Below are positions 20,120 through 32,270 of a stretch of DNA of 64,000 bases, in pieces. The notes beneath the pieces were generated by a model, which was not told where the DNA came from, searched no databases, and worked only from the letters and a program-made list of their open reading frames with translations. The translations under genes were made by a program, and so were the position numbers. The stretch is from Lactarius indigo (taxonomy: Eukaryota; Basidiomycota; Agaricomycetes; Russulales; Russulaceae): NCBI GenBank assembly GCA_025766275.1, contig JAFKAC010000092.1, positions 1 to 64,000 on the forward strand, given 5' to 3'. Positions within the stretch are counted from its first letter, which is position 1. Each line of letters opens with the position of its first letter.

Positions 20120-20345
20120 CTTCAAGTTACGCGGAGGGGATCTTATCGATGGGTTCCAGTACGTCTGTGGAGATTGGGTGATCCTGCGATGACCATTGGG
20201 GCAACGAGTGTACCCGCGCGTGCTCGACGGCTTTTACCGCAAACCTGCAACACCGATCATCAGTGCCCCCGCAAAGCCCCGCAAAAAGGGAGATATGGTG
20301 CGTACTGTTTCTCGATCTGCAGCGTAGGAGGGTGAAGGAGCGGGC
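20120..20345 (-). pseudogene. Small membrane-protein fragment, unit 1
   Basis: Matches 25710-25967 of unit 2, where a short frame has Pro/Ser-rich sequence followed by one hydrophobic segment. Here the frame is more broken. Family not recognised. Confidence 0.4.
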
Positions 20346-20528
20346 GGACGGACGAGTAGTGAGGAAAGGCGAGATGGGCAGTCAGCCCGGAAACGATCAC
20401 GTGATTAATATATTGTCTCAACGACAAATTTATTCGTTCGATACAGCAGCGCCACTTGCAGCAAGCTACATAAAATTTACAGTAATAGATTTCTACGTAT
20501 CGGTAACTGAAACGTGAAGCTATATAAG

Positions 20529-23500
20529 CTACGGCTGAGCCACAGCACCATGTTCCTTGCCATGTTCTGACAGCAGTTTCCTCACTTCATCATAACCTCT
20601 TAACGAGGCCACTTCGGATGGAGTTCTGCCCTCCCCATCCTTCTCGTCTACGTTCGCTCCGTAGCTGAGTAACACGCGAGCGACCTCGAGATACCCCATG
20701 GACGAGGCTTCATGTAACGGAGTCGAGTGGTGGTCGTCACGTGCATTTGGGTCCGCCCCATGTTCCAGTAGTCGCCGCACGACGCCGATCCTCTCTCCTT
20801 CCGAGCGGAGTCTAGTGTAGGATATGGTGTCGTGTAATGGTGTTTTTCCATCGTCACTCCGCGAGTTGACGTTTGTGTTGTATTCGAGTAGCACCTGGAC
20901 TGCCTCGAGACGCCAATTGAGCGCTGCCAAGTGCAGCGGTGTCCGGCGGTCATCCTCTCGAGCATTTGGATCTGCGCCGTGATTGAGTAACCAGCGCATG
21001 ATATCGGTGCTTCCACAGATCGACGCTGCTTGTAGTGGGGTCCTCTCATACTTGCTTCGAACATCCATGACCACACCGTGTTCGTAGAGTAAATCTGCGA
21101 CGCCGAAGTATCCCTTGGACAAAGCTGCCGGAAGTGGAGCTTGCATCTGACCACCACGTGCATTTACCTGTTCAGGGTGCTTCATAATAAGTCGTTCTGA
21201 CAGGTCATAGAACCCACAGAATGCAGCATAGTAAAGCGGGGAACCGGCCTGTGGAGGGTCGTCCGAAAAAAAATGGAAGCGGTCCGAGACGTCATCGTCA
21301 ACATCGTGCACCCGGAGCCACGCTGCGAAATATGGCTTGGAGCTGTCAAACAGGTCATCCATCCCATCTCGCACGCGTGTTGACACCCTCTCGAATTGGG
21401 CATGGTCCACTCAGTGTCGAGCAGCGTATTTAACAAGAGGAAACTCTTCGGCATCAGCGTGTTCGTCCAGCCGGAGCAGTGTTCCTAGGCACGCCTGCGC
21501 CAGGATCGTATGCGCTGGCTCGAGGCCAACATGGAACTGGGAAACATCTCCTTGTGATTGTGCCAGACGAGCCGACGTCAGGTATTCCTTCACCGAAAAG
21601 TGCGAGAATTGCACCACCCGGAAATCACCGTCTGGGACAACGGCGATCAAACTTGAACACGTCGAAAGTACCGCTTCTTCTTGATCGTCCCAACGCCAGC
21701 TGTCCTTCAACTTCGGAATCCCTCCAGTGCTTGACGCTTCAAAATCGAACGCCAGTAGCTCCGCGAGCTCCTCGACTCGAAGCGGCCGGATAGCGACAGT
21801 AAGGCACTGCAACAGACGACGCGCGTCATCCTTTTGAGCTTTATTGATGCCCCTCAATATCCGCTCGTATGTCTCGTCCAGCGTCTCGGGCAATTCGTTA
21901 AGGAATCGGCGCAGGTTCGGTGGGAAGCAATGTCGTAGCGCCTCTAGCTGGCAAAATACCCATCTAAACCTGTTCAACAACATAAGAATCGCCTCTTAGC
22001 GTAGAATAACTCGATGCTCTCACATTCCGTCGGCTCTCTCTGTCAGCGTCTCGATCACAAGCTTCTTATCGTCTGCTCTCCATCTCCTCATCGCCATACT
22101 CGAAGGTGAGTTCACGACAGTTCGAACATAGTCAACGATGTCGGTTTGTTGTCCACTTTGGTGATGTAAGGAAACCGAACGAAATGCCAGCGGCTCGAGG
22201 ACAGCTCGGATGTCGACCTCGGGACGGCTGGTCGCGCAAATGTGAAGCCCTCGCAGGTCAAGGTCGACGAGCTCCTTCACAAGTTGAAGGACCTCGTCAC
22301 GAGGAGATGGGATCCCGGACGAGTCTGGACATTCGTCGAGCGCATCCATAACGATGAAAATTGGGCCCTGCCCTGAGAGTCTCAGCATCTCTTTGAGGCA
22401 TTCTTTCAAGGTGTCGTCACTCGGTTGATGAGCGCCGTTTTTGTGTGAAGTGTACATGCGGTTGAGAATGCCATAGTAAAGGCTAGAAGAAATAGAAAGC
22501 TGGGATACGAGTGAAAGTAGCAGATCGTGACAGGTTTGTTTGTTGAGATCCCTGAAGTCGAAGTAAAAGTAGGCCATGATAGCTGACCCCGCTTCGCATA
22601 CAGCCATGATATCTTGAATAACGGAGGAACTGATAACAAAAATAAGTTCCGAAAGGAACGCAGGCAAGGAACAACGAACCATATAACGCTTTTCCCAGAG
22701 CCAGCTACGAAAACCGGAATCTGTCAGAAGGTGCGAACCCAAAAAATGCTGACGGAAACGCACGCTTTCCGTGGATCCACAAGAGGGAGCCAGTAGACTT
22801 CCATTCGAAGAAGATACTGTCTTGGAAGAACCACACGGCGGTTCCCTTGTGTTGAGCCTTTCTTGCAATGTTGTGATTTGTAGAGGGATCTGCGGGAGAG
22901 AGCCATGCTCGTAAGAGCTGTGTTAATTGATTCCCTGTGAGTAGTGTTAAACTCGCGTAGCGAGATCAGCGATGTTAAGAGATCACGAACACTTGATTTC
23001 GTCTACGTTATTTGCCGTCTGTTGAATAATTAGCTTTGCCTCCTTCCCGTCTGAAATTAATCACGTCAGGAGGTATTGGTGGCTGGCTGGACATGGGTCG
23101 CTCACCGTCAATGACTAGTTGGACCTTTTCATCAACGCGTTGCACTCTGCTCCCATATCCTCCACGTCGTCACCCACATCGTCTAATTTGTCACGGATGT
23201 CGTCGACCTTGTCGCCCACGTCATCTATCTCGTCGCCCACGTCATCTATCTCGTCGCCGATGTCGTCTACCTTGTCGCCGATGTCGCCGACTTTATCGCC
23301 TACATCATCGACTTTATTGCCCACGTCGTCGACCTTGTTGTCCACGTGGTCTACTTTGTCGCTCATGACGTTTACCTTGCCGCCCATCTCGTCTACCTTG
23401 CCATCTACGCCTTGCACTTTGCCATCGACTACTTTCACGTCGTCCCGGACAATGTGTGTGATCTTCAGGACTTCCGCAAGCGCCATTCGAGCCTCCTCTT

Positions 23501-24259
23501 GCGTCAATCTGTCAAGCTTCTTGATCGCGTCCTCCAGATCAGTCCTTCCGGCCAATTTCTTCAGGAACTTCTCTACGCGCACTTCAGCGGGGATAAAGAG
23601 ACAACCAATCGGGAACTCACTTGCCGATCCCCGCCTTAGTTCTTTTGTCGCCATCCCAAAGATCATCAGCACCTCTACCATTATCTTCGTGATTATGTTC
23701 GTCATCGCCGCAGTCGGTTTCACCTCAGTGTAGGTTTCAAGCCGGTTGAAAAAGGACCCTATGCGTTCAAACAACTCGGCGAGAACATCTTTGCTAGCTG
23801 CAACGTCCTTGGCAGCCTTCGGGACTGACATCAGAGCGATCTGCGCAAAGAACAGATAGGGTACTCGCTGAAAGAAAGACGCCGATTCCCGCAAAGATCG
23901 CTTTTGCAGGCGAAAACACCTACAAAACATAACTCAGAGAGGCTTACACTAACTCAAGAGTCGAGACTTACCAGACCGACGCCCTCGGAGAGGGCAGCAG
24001 AAAATGCGTATAGAACGTTCACAGTTGGGATCAACCACTTCGTCAATCTCTCATCGCCACTGTGAGCCTGGTCGAATTCCTGAACTTGGTCTTGAAGAAC
24101 AGCAACGATGGCATCGATCGAATCGCACGATTGCAACTGGGAACCGAGTGGGTGTGCGATAAGGTCTTTCTTAGTCTGCTTTTGATACGACTTCAAGGCG
24201 GCATTGAAAATGTCTTGGAAGCGCGAGGAAGTTGCGCTTGTGGTTGATGTCTGGGACAT
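20529..24259 (-). pseudogene. Goodbye-NACHT-ankyrin NLR-like gene, copy 1, inactivated
   Basis: Same eight-exon plan as copy 2: 24259-23972, 23919-23869, 23816-23106, 23050-22991, 22934-22764, 22704-22680, 22629-22024 and 21969-20529. Two lesions break it. A 1-bp deletion near 23150 in the coiled-coil exon shifts the frame to an early TAG. In the last exon the Trp codon of the ARHW motif is TGA (21411-21413), which would remove all ankyrin repeats. Splice sites, the Walker A microexon and the Walker B motif (MDALDE) are otherwise kept, so the decay is recent. The 3' part might still give a fragment if internal initiation occurred, but nothing in the sequence supports that. Confidence 0.93.
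23130..23440 (-). repeat. 21-bp heptad-coding minisatellite, copy 1
   Basis: Imperfect 21-bp repeats code for heptads of the type K-V-D-D-V-G-D, a coiled-coil linker between the Goodbye and NACHT domains. Copy 1 has three fewer units (63 bp) than copy 2. Confidence 0.85.
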
Positions 24260-24689
24260 GACAGATGTTGCGACTGTGGAGGAAGCGACCAAGTTATGAG
24301 GAGGCGAGGACAGGAACGAGGAGTGTGAACACCAGGCAGAGGTGTACTGTACACCGCCCGGTCAGGTGTCCTAGGAAGACGTCGGCGACTGCCGATGTGA
24401 CGTGGATGTGATGAAAGGCGCGAGGATAGACGCACAAACAGATATTGTCATGGTAGCAGCCGCCAGAGGTGTGGAGGGGCTCGAATTCCATCCACTAGCG
24501 AGAGAGGGCATCAAGAACCGGTAAGTGGTGAGATCACAACAGAAAGAGTGGGCCTAGTGTGCATGTGCATGCATACAGCAGCGCGGACTCGATGGGTGTG
24601 TCGACTCGCGGCGTTTGTACAAAAACTGAAGTTGTCTACGGCCTATTACATTGTGTATACGCTATGTTATACCCGCTCCACTTTCACAC

Positions 24690-25493
24690 CAAAAAATTAT
24701 CAACTTTTCAAATACTTTTGTAAACGGCTCGCGACCTAACATGGAGTGCGGCGACCGTCCATAGCCTTTGATATCTTGGACCACCTATAAATTTTAAAAA
24801 AGACCTGAACATTCACGTTTTCCTCATGCACGGACAGCTTGAAGAATGGTGTTTCTGACCGATTTTTCTCTCCGTCGGGGGGTCGCAGTGAGCAATCGCT
24901 CAAGGAGGTGCTGCTCAAAGATGAACCACGTCTGCTTGTACGCCTCTGACTTCGGCTTCTCATTCTTGGCCGCGGAAGGGCATTTGTCGACTCGGAACGC
25001 TGGTTCATTTGAAGAGCGAGGATCTTGGCCTTCGTCGTGATTGTTGATGGGCGGGCTGGAGGCTGACGGGAACGAGTGAGACGCGGGTAGGGTATTTTCA
25101 AGTTCGCTGGGTTAGGTGCAGACGTCATCAGAGGTGAGAACTGCTACCGGCTCCTCGTCGGTCGTCGCAATGTCAACGTCCGCGCCCTCATCTCTAATGT
25201 CGCAGCGGATGTGCACACCCAGCACCTGGAGGGTCAGATCATCCTTTTTCGGAGGTGTATGCGGCATAGCTGCTCCCTTTCACATGCATGGTTGACGCCA
25301 ATTGTTCGCCATCGGATGAGTCGGATGAGAGCTCGAACGAGGCGAGGACAGGCCCGATGATAGACCGCCTCGCCCTCCGTACGAGCCGCTGGGCTAACGG
25401 CAACGCGGTTTTCTGTGTGATTGTTGGTTGCGATCGCACACAATGCGTTTCATGGAGATCAGCGGCAAATAGGCGGAGGGGATAGGATCTCTT
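24690..25493 (-). pseudogene. SANT/Myb-domain gene fragment, unit 2
   Basis: As in unit 1: exons 4 and 5 only, TAG at 24736-24738 in the SANT domain, and frame breaks in exon 4. The conserved ELSSDSSDGEQLA segment can still be read. The sequence upstream of exon 4 is unlike that of the intact gene. Confidence 0.8.
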
Positions 25494-25709
25494 CGTGTCA
25501 AAGATACGAATTGATAAAGGCACACCATCGCTCCTTGCCCTCTTCGCCCTTCGTCTAGTCTTCATCGAGCGCAACCAGGCTCGTACATGGCGCCGTCGCA
25601 AACTCCCGGAACTCCCGCATCGTGTACTTATAAATCTCATCGTCGAACCTGCCAGCGCTCAGTTCTGGCCTACGCTCCCCAAAGCTTTTGTCACCTTGTG
25701 AGCTTCGGG

Positions 25710-25967
25710 TCACGCGGAGGGGATCTTATCGAGTAGGTTACAGTACGTCTGTGGAGATTGGGTGATCCTGCGATGACCCTTGGGGCAACGAGTGTACCTG
25801 GGCGTGCTCGACGGCTTTTGCCGCAAACCTGCAACACCGATCATCAACGCCCCCGCAAAGCCCCACAAAAAGGGAGATATGATACGTACTGTTTCTCGAA
25901 CTGCAGCGTAGGAGGGCGAAGGAGCGGGCGGACGGACGAGTGGTGAGGAAAGGCTCTTAGCTGACAA
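25710..25967 (-). CDS. Possible exon for a small single-pass membrane protein
   Basis: An open frame with a Ser/Pro-rich N-terminal part followed by a hydrophobic segment of about 20 residues and a basic tail. It has no ATG of its own, so an upstream exon would be needed. The same segment occurs in unit 1 and, more diverged, at 43290-43550. That favours a former gene of the module, but its function is not recognised. Confidence 0.35.
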   Translation of the reverse strand: MSAKSLSSPLVRPPAPSPSYAAVRETVRIISPFLWGFAGALMIGVAGLRQKPSSTPRYTRCPKGHRRITQSPQTYCNLLDKIPSA

Positions 25968-26295
25968 TGAGAAGGGCGAATTTCACGGTACCTCGACGAG
26001 ATTCTGCGCTTGGTTTGGGTCAAATGTGCCTGCCATGGGTGGTACGTGTGCCGGTGGTTGAACTAGCGTAAATGGTGGAGACGGGGTCGAAGTGGGGTAT
26101 CAGTTGGGTCAGAGTTGGGCAAAGGCGACTTGGGCACAGTCAGCCCGGAAACGATCACGTGGTTAATATTGTCTCGACAAATTTATTCGTTCGATACAGC
26201 AGCACCACTTGCGGCTTCATAGCTTCATCAAGGATATGTGATATTACGGTGATAGATTTCTACGTGTCGGTAACCGAAACGTGAAGCCATGTAAG

Positions 26296-29200
26296 CTACG
26301 GCTGAGCCTCAGCACCATGTTCCTTGCCATGTTCTGACAGCAGTTTCCTCACTTCGACATAACCTTTTAACGAGGCCACTTCGGATGGAGTTCTGCCCTC
26401 CCCATCCTTCTCGTCGACGTTCGCTCCGTAGCCGAGTAAAACGCGCGCGACGTCGAGATACCCCATGAACGAGGCTTCATGTAACGGAGTCGAGTGGTTG
26501 TCGTCATATGCATTTGGGTCCGCCCCATGTTCCAGTAGTCGCCGCACGACGCCGATCCTCTCTCCCTCCGGGGGCCACTCATCGTAGGATATGGTGTCGT
26601 GTAATGGTGTTTGGCCTTCTTCACTACGCGAGTTAACGTCTGCGTTGTATTCGAGTAGCACTTGGACTGCCTCGAGACGCGCATTGAGTGCTGCCAAGTG
26701 CAGCGGTGTCCGGCGGTCATACTGTCGAGCATTTGAATCTGCGCCGTGATTGAGTAGCCAGCTCATGATATCGGTGCTTCCACAGATCGACGCTGCTTGT
26801 AGTGGGGTCCTCTCATAACTGACTCGAACATCCATGCTCACAACATGTTCGCGGAGTAAATCCGCGACACCGAAGTGTTTCTTGGACAAAGCTGCCGAAA
26901 CCGGAGTTTGCATCTGACCACCATGTGCATTTACTTGTTCAGGGTGCTTCATAATAAGACTTTCCGACAGGTCATAGAACCCACAGAGTGCAGCGTAGTA
27001 AAGCGGGGAACCGGCCTGTGGAGGGTCATCCGAAAAAAAATGGAAGCGGTCCGAGACGTCATAGTCAACGTCGTGCACCCGGAGCCACGCTGCGAAATGT
27101 GGCTTGGAGCTGTCAAACAAATCGTCCATCCCATCTCGCACGCGTGTTGACACCTTCTCGAATTGGGCATGGTCCACCCAGTGTCGAGCAGCGTATTTAA
27201 CAAGAGGAAACCCCTCGGCATCAGCGTGTTCGTCCAGCCGGAGCAGTATTCCCAGGCACGCCTGTGCCAGGATCGTATGCGCTGGCTCGAGGGCAACATG
27301 GAATTGGGAAACATCTCCTTGTGATTGTGCCAGACGAGCCGACGTCAGGTATTCCTTCACCGAAAAGTGCGAGAATTGCACCACCCGGAATTCACCGTCT
27401 GGGACAACGGCGATCAAACTTGAACACGTCGAAAGTACCGCTTCTTCTTGATCATCCCAACGCCAGCTGTCCTTCAACTTCGGAATCCCTCCAGAGCTTG
27501 ACGCTTCAAAATCGAATGCCAGTAGTTCCGCAAGCTCCTCGACTCGAAGCGGCCGGATAGCGACAGTAAGGCACTGCAACAGACGACGCGCGTCATCCTT
27601 TTGAGCTTTATTGATGCCCCTCAATATCCGCTCGTATGTCTCGTCCAGCGTCTCGGGCAATTCGTTAAGGAATCGGCGCAGGTTCGGTGGGAAGCAATGT
27701 CGCAGCGCCTCTAGCTGGCAAAATACCCATCTAAACCTGTTCAACAATATAAGAATCGCCTCTTAGCGTAGAATAACTCGATGCTCTCACATTCCGTCGG
27801 CTCTCTCTGTCAGCGTCTCGATCACAAGCTTCTTATCGTCTGCTCTCCATCTCCTCATCGCCATACTCGAAGGTGAGTTCACGACAGTTCGGACATAGTC
27901 AGCGATGTCCGTTTGTTGTCCACTTTGGTGATGTAGGGAAACCGAACGAAATGCCAGCGGCTCGAGGACAGCTCGGATATCGACCTCGGGACGGCTGGTC
28001 GCGCAAATGTGAAGCCCTCGCAGGTCAAGGTCGACGAGTTCCTTCACGAGTTGAAGGACCTCATCACGAGGAGATGGAATCCCGGACGAGTCTGGACATT
28101 CGTCGAGCGCATCCAGGACGATGAAAATTGGACCCTGCCCTGAGAGTCTCAGCATCTCTTTGAGGCATTCTTTCAAGGTGTCGTCACTCGGTTGATGAGC
28201 GCCATTTTTGTGTGAAGTGTAAACGCGGTTGAGAATGTCACAGCAAGGGCTAGAGGAAGTAGAAAGCTGGGATACGAGTGAAAGTAGCAGGTCGCGACAG
28301 GTTTGTTTATTGAGATCCCTGAAGTCGAAGTAAAAGTAAGCCATGATAGCTGATCCCGCTTCGCATACAGCCATGATATCTTGAATAACGGAGGAACTGA
28401 TAACAAAAATAAGTTCCGAAAGGAACGCAGGCAAGGAACAACGAACCATATAACGCTTTTCCCAGAGCCAGCTACGAAACCGGAATGTGTCAGAAGGCGC
28501 TCTCCCAAAAAAAATGCTGACGGAAACGCACGCTTTCCGTGGATCCACAAGAGGGAGCCAGTAGACTTCCATTTGAAGAAGATACTGTCTTGGAAGAACC
28601 ACACGGCGGTTCCCTTGTGTTGAGCCTTTCTTGCAATGTTGTGATTTGTGGAGGGATCGGCGGGAGAGAGCCATGCTCGTAAGAGCTGTGTTAATTGATT
28701 CCCTGTGAGTAGTGTTAAACTCGCGTAGCAGCGATGTTAAAAGATCACGAACACTTGATTTCGTCTACGTTGTTTGCCGTCTGTTGAATAATTAGTTTTG
28801 CCTCCTTCCCGTCTGAAATTAAACACATTAGAAGGTATTGGTGGCTGGCTGGACATGGGTCGCTCACCGTCAATAACTACTTGGACCTTTTCATCAACGC
28901 GTTGCACTCTGTCGCCCATATCCTCCACTTTGCCATCCACATCGTCTAATTTGTCACCGATGTCGTCAACTTTGTCGCCCACGTCATCAATCTCGTCTCC
29001 GATGTCGTTTACTTTGTCGCCGATGTCGTCTACCTTGTCGCCGATGTCGTCTACCTTGTCGCCGATGTCGTCGACTCTATCGCCTACATCGTCGACCTTA
29101 TTGCCCACATCGTCGACCTTATTGCCCACGTCGTCGACCTTATTGCCCACGTCATCGACTTTGTTGTCCACGTCGTCTACCTTGTCGCTCATGACGTTTA

Positions 29201-30085
29201 CTTTGCCGCCCATCTCGTCTACCTTGCCATCTACGCCTTGCACTTTGCCATCTACTACTTGCACGTCGTCCCGGACAATGTGTGTGATCTTCAGGACTTC
29301 CGCAAGCGCCATCCGAGCCTCCTCTTGCGTCAATCTGTCAAGCTTCTTGATCGCGTCCTCCAGATCAGTCCTTCCGGCCAATTTCTTCAGGAACTTCTCT
29401 ACGCGCACTTCAGTGGGGATCAAGAGACGGCTAATTGGAAGCTCACTTGCTGATCCCCGCCTGAGCTCTTTCGTTGCCATCCCAAAGATTATCAGCACCT
29501 CTACCATTATCTTCGTGATTATATTTGTCATCGCCGCAGTCGGTTTCACCTCAGTGTAGCTTTCAAGCCGGCTGAAAAAGGACCCTATGCGTTCAAATAA
29601 CTCTACGAGAACATCTTTGCTAGCTGCAACGTCCTTGGCAGCCTATGGGACCGATATCAGAGCGATCTGCGCAAAAAACGGATAGGGTACTCGCTGAAAG
29701 AAAGACGCCGATTCCCGCAAAGATCGCTTTTGCAGGCGAAAACACCTACAAAACATAACTCAGAGATGCTTACATTAACTCAAATGTCGAGGCTTACCAG
29801 ACCGACGCCCTCGGAGAGGGCAGCAGAAAACGCGTACAGAACATTCACGGTCGGGATCAACCACTTTGTCAATCTCTCATCGCCACTGTGAGCCTGGTCG
29901 AATTCCTGAACTTGGTCTTGAAGCACAGCGACGATGGCGCTGATTGAATCGCACGATTGCAATTGGGAACCGAGTGGGTGCGCGATAAGGTCTTTCTTGG
30001 TCTGCTTTTGATACGACTTCAAGGCGGCATTGAAAATGTCTTGGAAGCGCGAGGAAGTTGCGCTTGTACTTGATGTCTGGGACAT
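26296..30085 (-). CDS. Goodbye-NACHT-ankyrin NLR-like (STAND) protein, copy 2, intact
   Basis: Predicted 1138-aa intracellular signalling NTPase of the fungal NLR-like class, linked in known members to non-self recognition and programmed cell death. Eight exons join in frame: 30085-29798, 29745-29695, 29642-28868, 28812-28753, 28702-28532, 28471-28447, 28396-27791 and 27736-26296. N-terminal Goodbye-type domain, a heptad coiled coil, NACHT with Walker A GKPGSGKS and Walker B LDALDE, then about seven ankyrin repeats (TPLH motifs). Walker A is completed by a 25-nt exon. Intron 2 appears to use a GC donor (CA|GCGAGT). The start is the ATG at 30085; the frame upstream has only a TTG. Ligand and effector are unknown. 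Confidence 0.93.
28885..29265 (-). repeat. 21-bp heptad-coding minisatellite, copy 2
   Basis: Roughly fifteen 21-bp units code for heptads (K-V-D-D-I-G-D type) in the linker between Goodbye and NACHT. Each unit is one heptad, so gains and losses keep the frame and change coiled-coil length. Confidence 0.88.
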
Positions 30086-30317
30086 GACAGATGTTGCGAC
30101 TGTGGAGGAAGCGACCAAGTTATGAGGAGGTGAGGACAGGAACGAGGATGTGAAGACCAGGCAGAGGTGTACACCGCCTGGTCAGGTGTCCTAGGAAGAC
30201 GTCGGCGACTGCCGATGTAACGTGGACGTGATGATAGGCGCGAGGATAGACGCACAAACAGATACTGTCAGAGTAGTAGTCACCAGAGGTGTGGAGGGAC
30301 TCGAATTCGATTCACTA

Positions 30318-32270
30318 GGGTTCTCAAAGAGAGAAACCATCGTCGTGGCGGATCACAGGGACTCAGAACGGAAACTACCGCCCCCCGCTCGGAGTCAGGC
30401 GCTTCCCTTGGCGGGACGCCGAAACCGGCCACCAGCAACCCCAGTTCGCGGCAATACTCAACAATCGCAAGACGTAAACCGTATACCTTCGTTGTTCGTC
30501 AACGCACTGTATACCCACCTTCTCACTCTCCCACGGCTTACGACCCAATGCGCGACTTCCCAAACCTGACGGGTAAAATCATCGTCTTCCCTGGAGCAAA
30601 GTATTCTTCACATGCCCCGCATATATGTACTAGGATTCTTACCGACCTGGGCATACTCTCGGACAGCTTCCATGTAGCAATGAAGCTCTATGCGCGCTGC
30701 GGTCTTCCTAGTCTGCCGGGGCGAGGCGTGCGCAAGCGACGATCGAGGGGGAGGTAAGAGCCGAGCCCGCCCCCGCGCAGAGGAGGCTGCGGTCCCTCCG
30801 GTTCTACCTGGTGTCGCTGCGTGCGACCAATGCTACCGCGGTGCAGTTTTCACGGCGCGAAGAGAGGGCGGATGTCCTGGATATGTCGTGGCCCTCTTAC
30901 TACGCCTTATGATATTTCTTCTGACTTTTTATGCTCAAAAATGCTGTACGCAGATGCTAATCCTCATTGCTCAAAACCACCGCAGGCCAACCGGGAAGCG
31001 ATGAGCCTGTCGGCAATGCGATGATCCGCACGTTTGCGCCCTCTGATTTTCTCGTCGGTCCACCTCAACGCACCGATTGTGTCTCCAGGTTGACTCTAGA
31101 GCGTACCTGTATTCTCCATCAAGGTTCAAGTTTGGAGACCTGGCTTCAACGTCCATTACGGTACACCAGGCAGCACCGTCGCCCGGAACCCACTTGTTGC
31201 CCTGCGGATGGAATCGACGGATTTGACCGCTGTTCGTTCGGGATTATATGTAGCCGAACAACGAGCTCTTTTTGCAACGATATCCGCAGCCCAGTATAAT
31301 ACACATGCACTGCAATGTAGCTGAGTCTAACAGGGGCCTATAAACTTCGATAGTTCAGGTGCGCGCGTGCCTCTCACATTTTCCTGTACGGATGTGGGCC
31401 TTGAAGGTAGGCAGGGTCTCGACTTTGTTCTTCGCCTTGTCATGGGGGCTATCTAAACCCAAGGAGAGAGAACAGAAACAGGTCATTGCAAAAGGTACAA
31501 TTGACGACTTCACACAAGTGATTCTAAAACGTGACATCTTAGGACGCCAACAGTGACAGATTAATAGGATACGGAAAGGAGTGCCCCCAGCCGAACCCCG
31601 CACCGGAGGAATCACCCGCAGGCGTTTCTGGTGGATGACTTGTTCGCTTTGGTTGCGAGCGAGCTGTGTGGTTTAAGGGGAGGGACTTTTAGTTCAGCTC
31701 GAGGCATTGGCATTAGGAACGATATGTACGACGATACTTTGAGCAGATTCACGCAGAGGCGCATACAGAAGGGGCCGTCGCTCGACGTTCCTGACGAAGC
31801 GCAGTAAAACCCGACGTTGAGTTACTTCGTGAGGTAGTAGTGCGACGCCGGGAAGATGTACTCGGGCTTATCATTCGGGGACAGGGTTCAACCACTGTTT
31901 TTGAGCGTCGGAGCAGCGCCAAATTCCAAGGTATTTTTTAAGCACCGACTCGGAATTCGCCGATTCGATACAAGCATCGTCTCAGTCACGGTGAAATTGA
32001 GCGAGGTCTTCTGGACTTCCTGGGTAGGGCTCCGAGAATATAAGGCGCTTGTACAAGTGCGTATCAAGAGATGCGAGGTTATCTAGGAAACTCGCTCCCT
32101 AGCCACTTCAGTTTAAGCAGTATATAACAAAACCCAGAAAAGACTGCTCAGGCTGTGCCCACTCCTCGCCGAATTGGTCGGTCTCGATGGGCGCTTCGCA
32201 TCTTACTTCAGGTTCGCCTTTCCGGGTTTACCGAACATCCCGAAACCGTAGATTTCCATAATGGTTCTAC
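30318..32270. other. Gene-poor gap; left part duplicated at 44.33-44.77 kb
   Basis: From about 30318 to 30690 the sequence matches 44330-44770 (shared CACCAGCAAC, CTCAACAATCGCAA and ACCGACCTGGGCATAC blocks), so it is the upstream continuation of the NLR module. The rest, including GC-rich sequence at 30,690-31,050, shows only short frames without recognisable motifs. It ends at the stop codon of the WD40 gene on the minus strand. Confidence 0.5.

Larger units (their letters stand above)
18951..24497. repeat. Tandem duplication unit 1 (about 5.55 kb)
   Basis: It starts at the junction ACTAGCGAG and is repeated as unit 2 (24498-30317). Order from low to high coordinates: SANT-gene 3' flank, SANT pseudogene, membrane-protein fragment, NLR gene, NLR promoter. 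Most bases are identical to unit 2; the 273-bp length difference comes from indels, including three 21-bp heptad repeats missing here. Confidence 0.93.
24498..30317. repeat. Tandem duplication unit 2 (about 5.82 kb)
   Basis: Direct repeat of unit 1 with the same gene order and orientation, and the only unit with an intact NLR gene. Past the ACTAG at its right end the sequence stops matching the start of a further unit and continues into the region shared with 44.33-44.77 kb. Confidence 0.93.

Noticed and set aside
22680..22770. Broken P-loop in the Goodbye-NACHT gene (frame ends after IHGK)
   Set aside because: Two short introns around a 25-nt exon rebuild the canonical Walker A motif in both copies.
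23119..23733. Long plus-strand frame rich in Ser/Thr opposite the coiled coil (also 28798-29559)
   Set aside because: Complement of the 21-bp heptad repeats of the minus-strand NLR genes; the low-complexity composition follows from the repeat.
30690..31050. GC-rich open frames as a gene
   Set aside because: Several overlapping frames are open because of base composition; no motif, splice structure or copy elsewhere supports coding.
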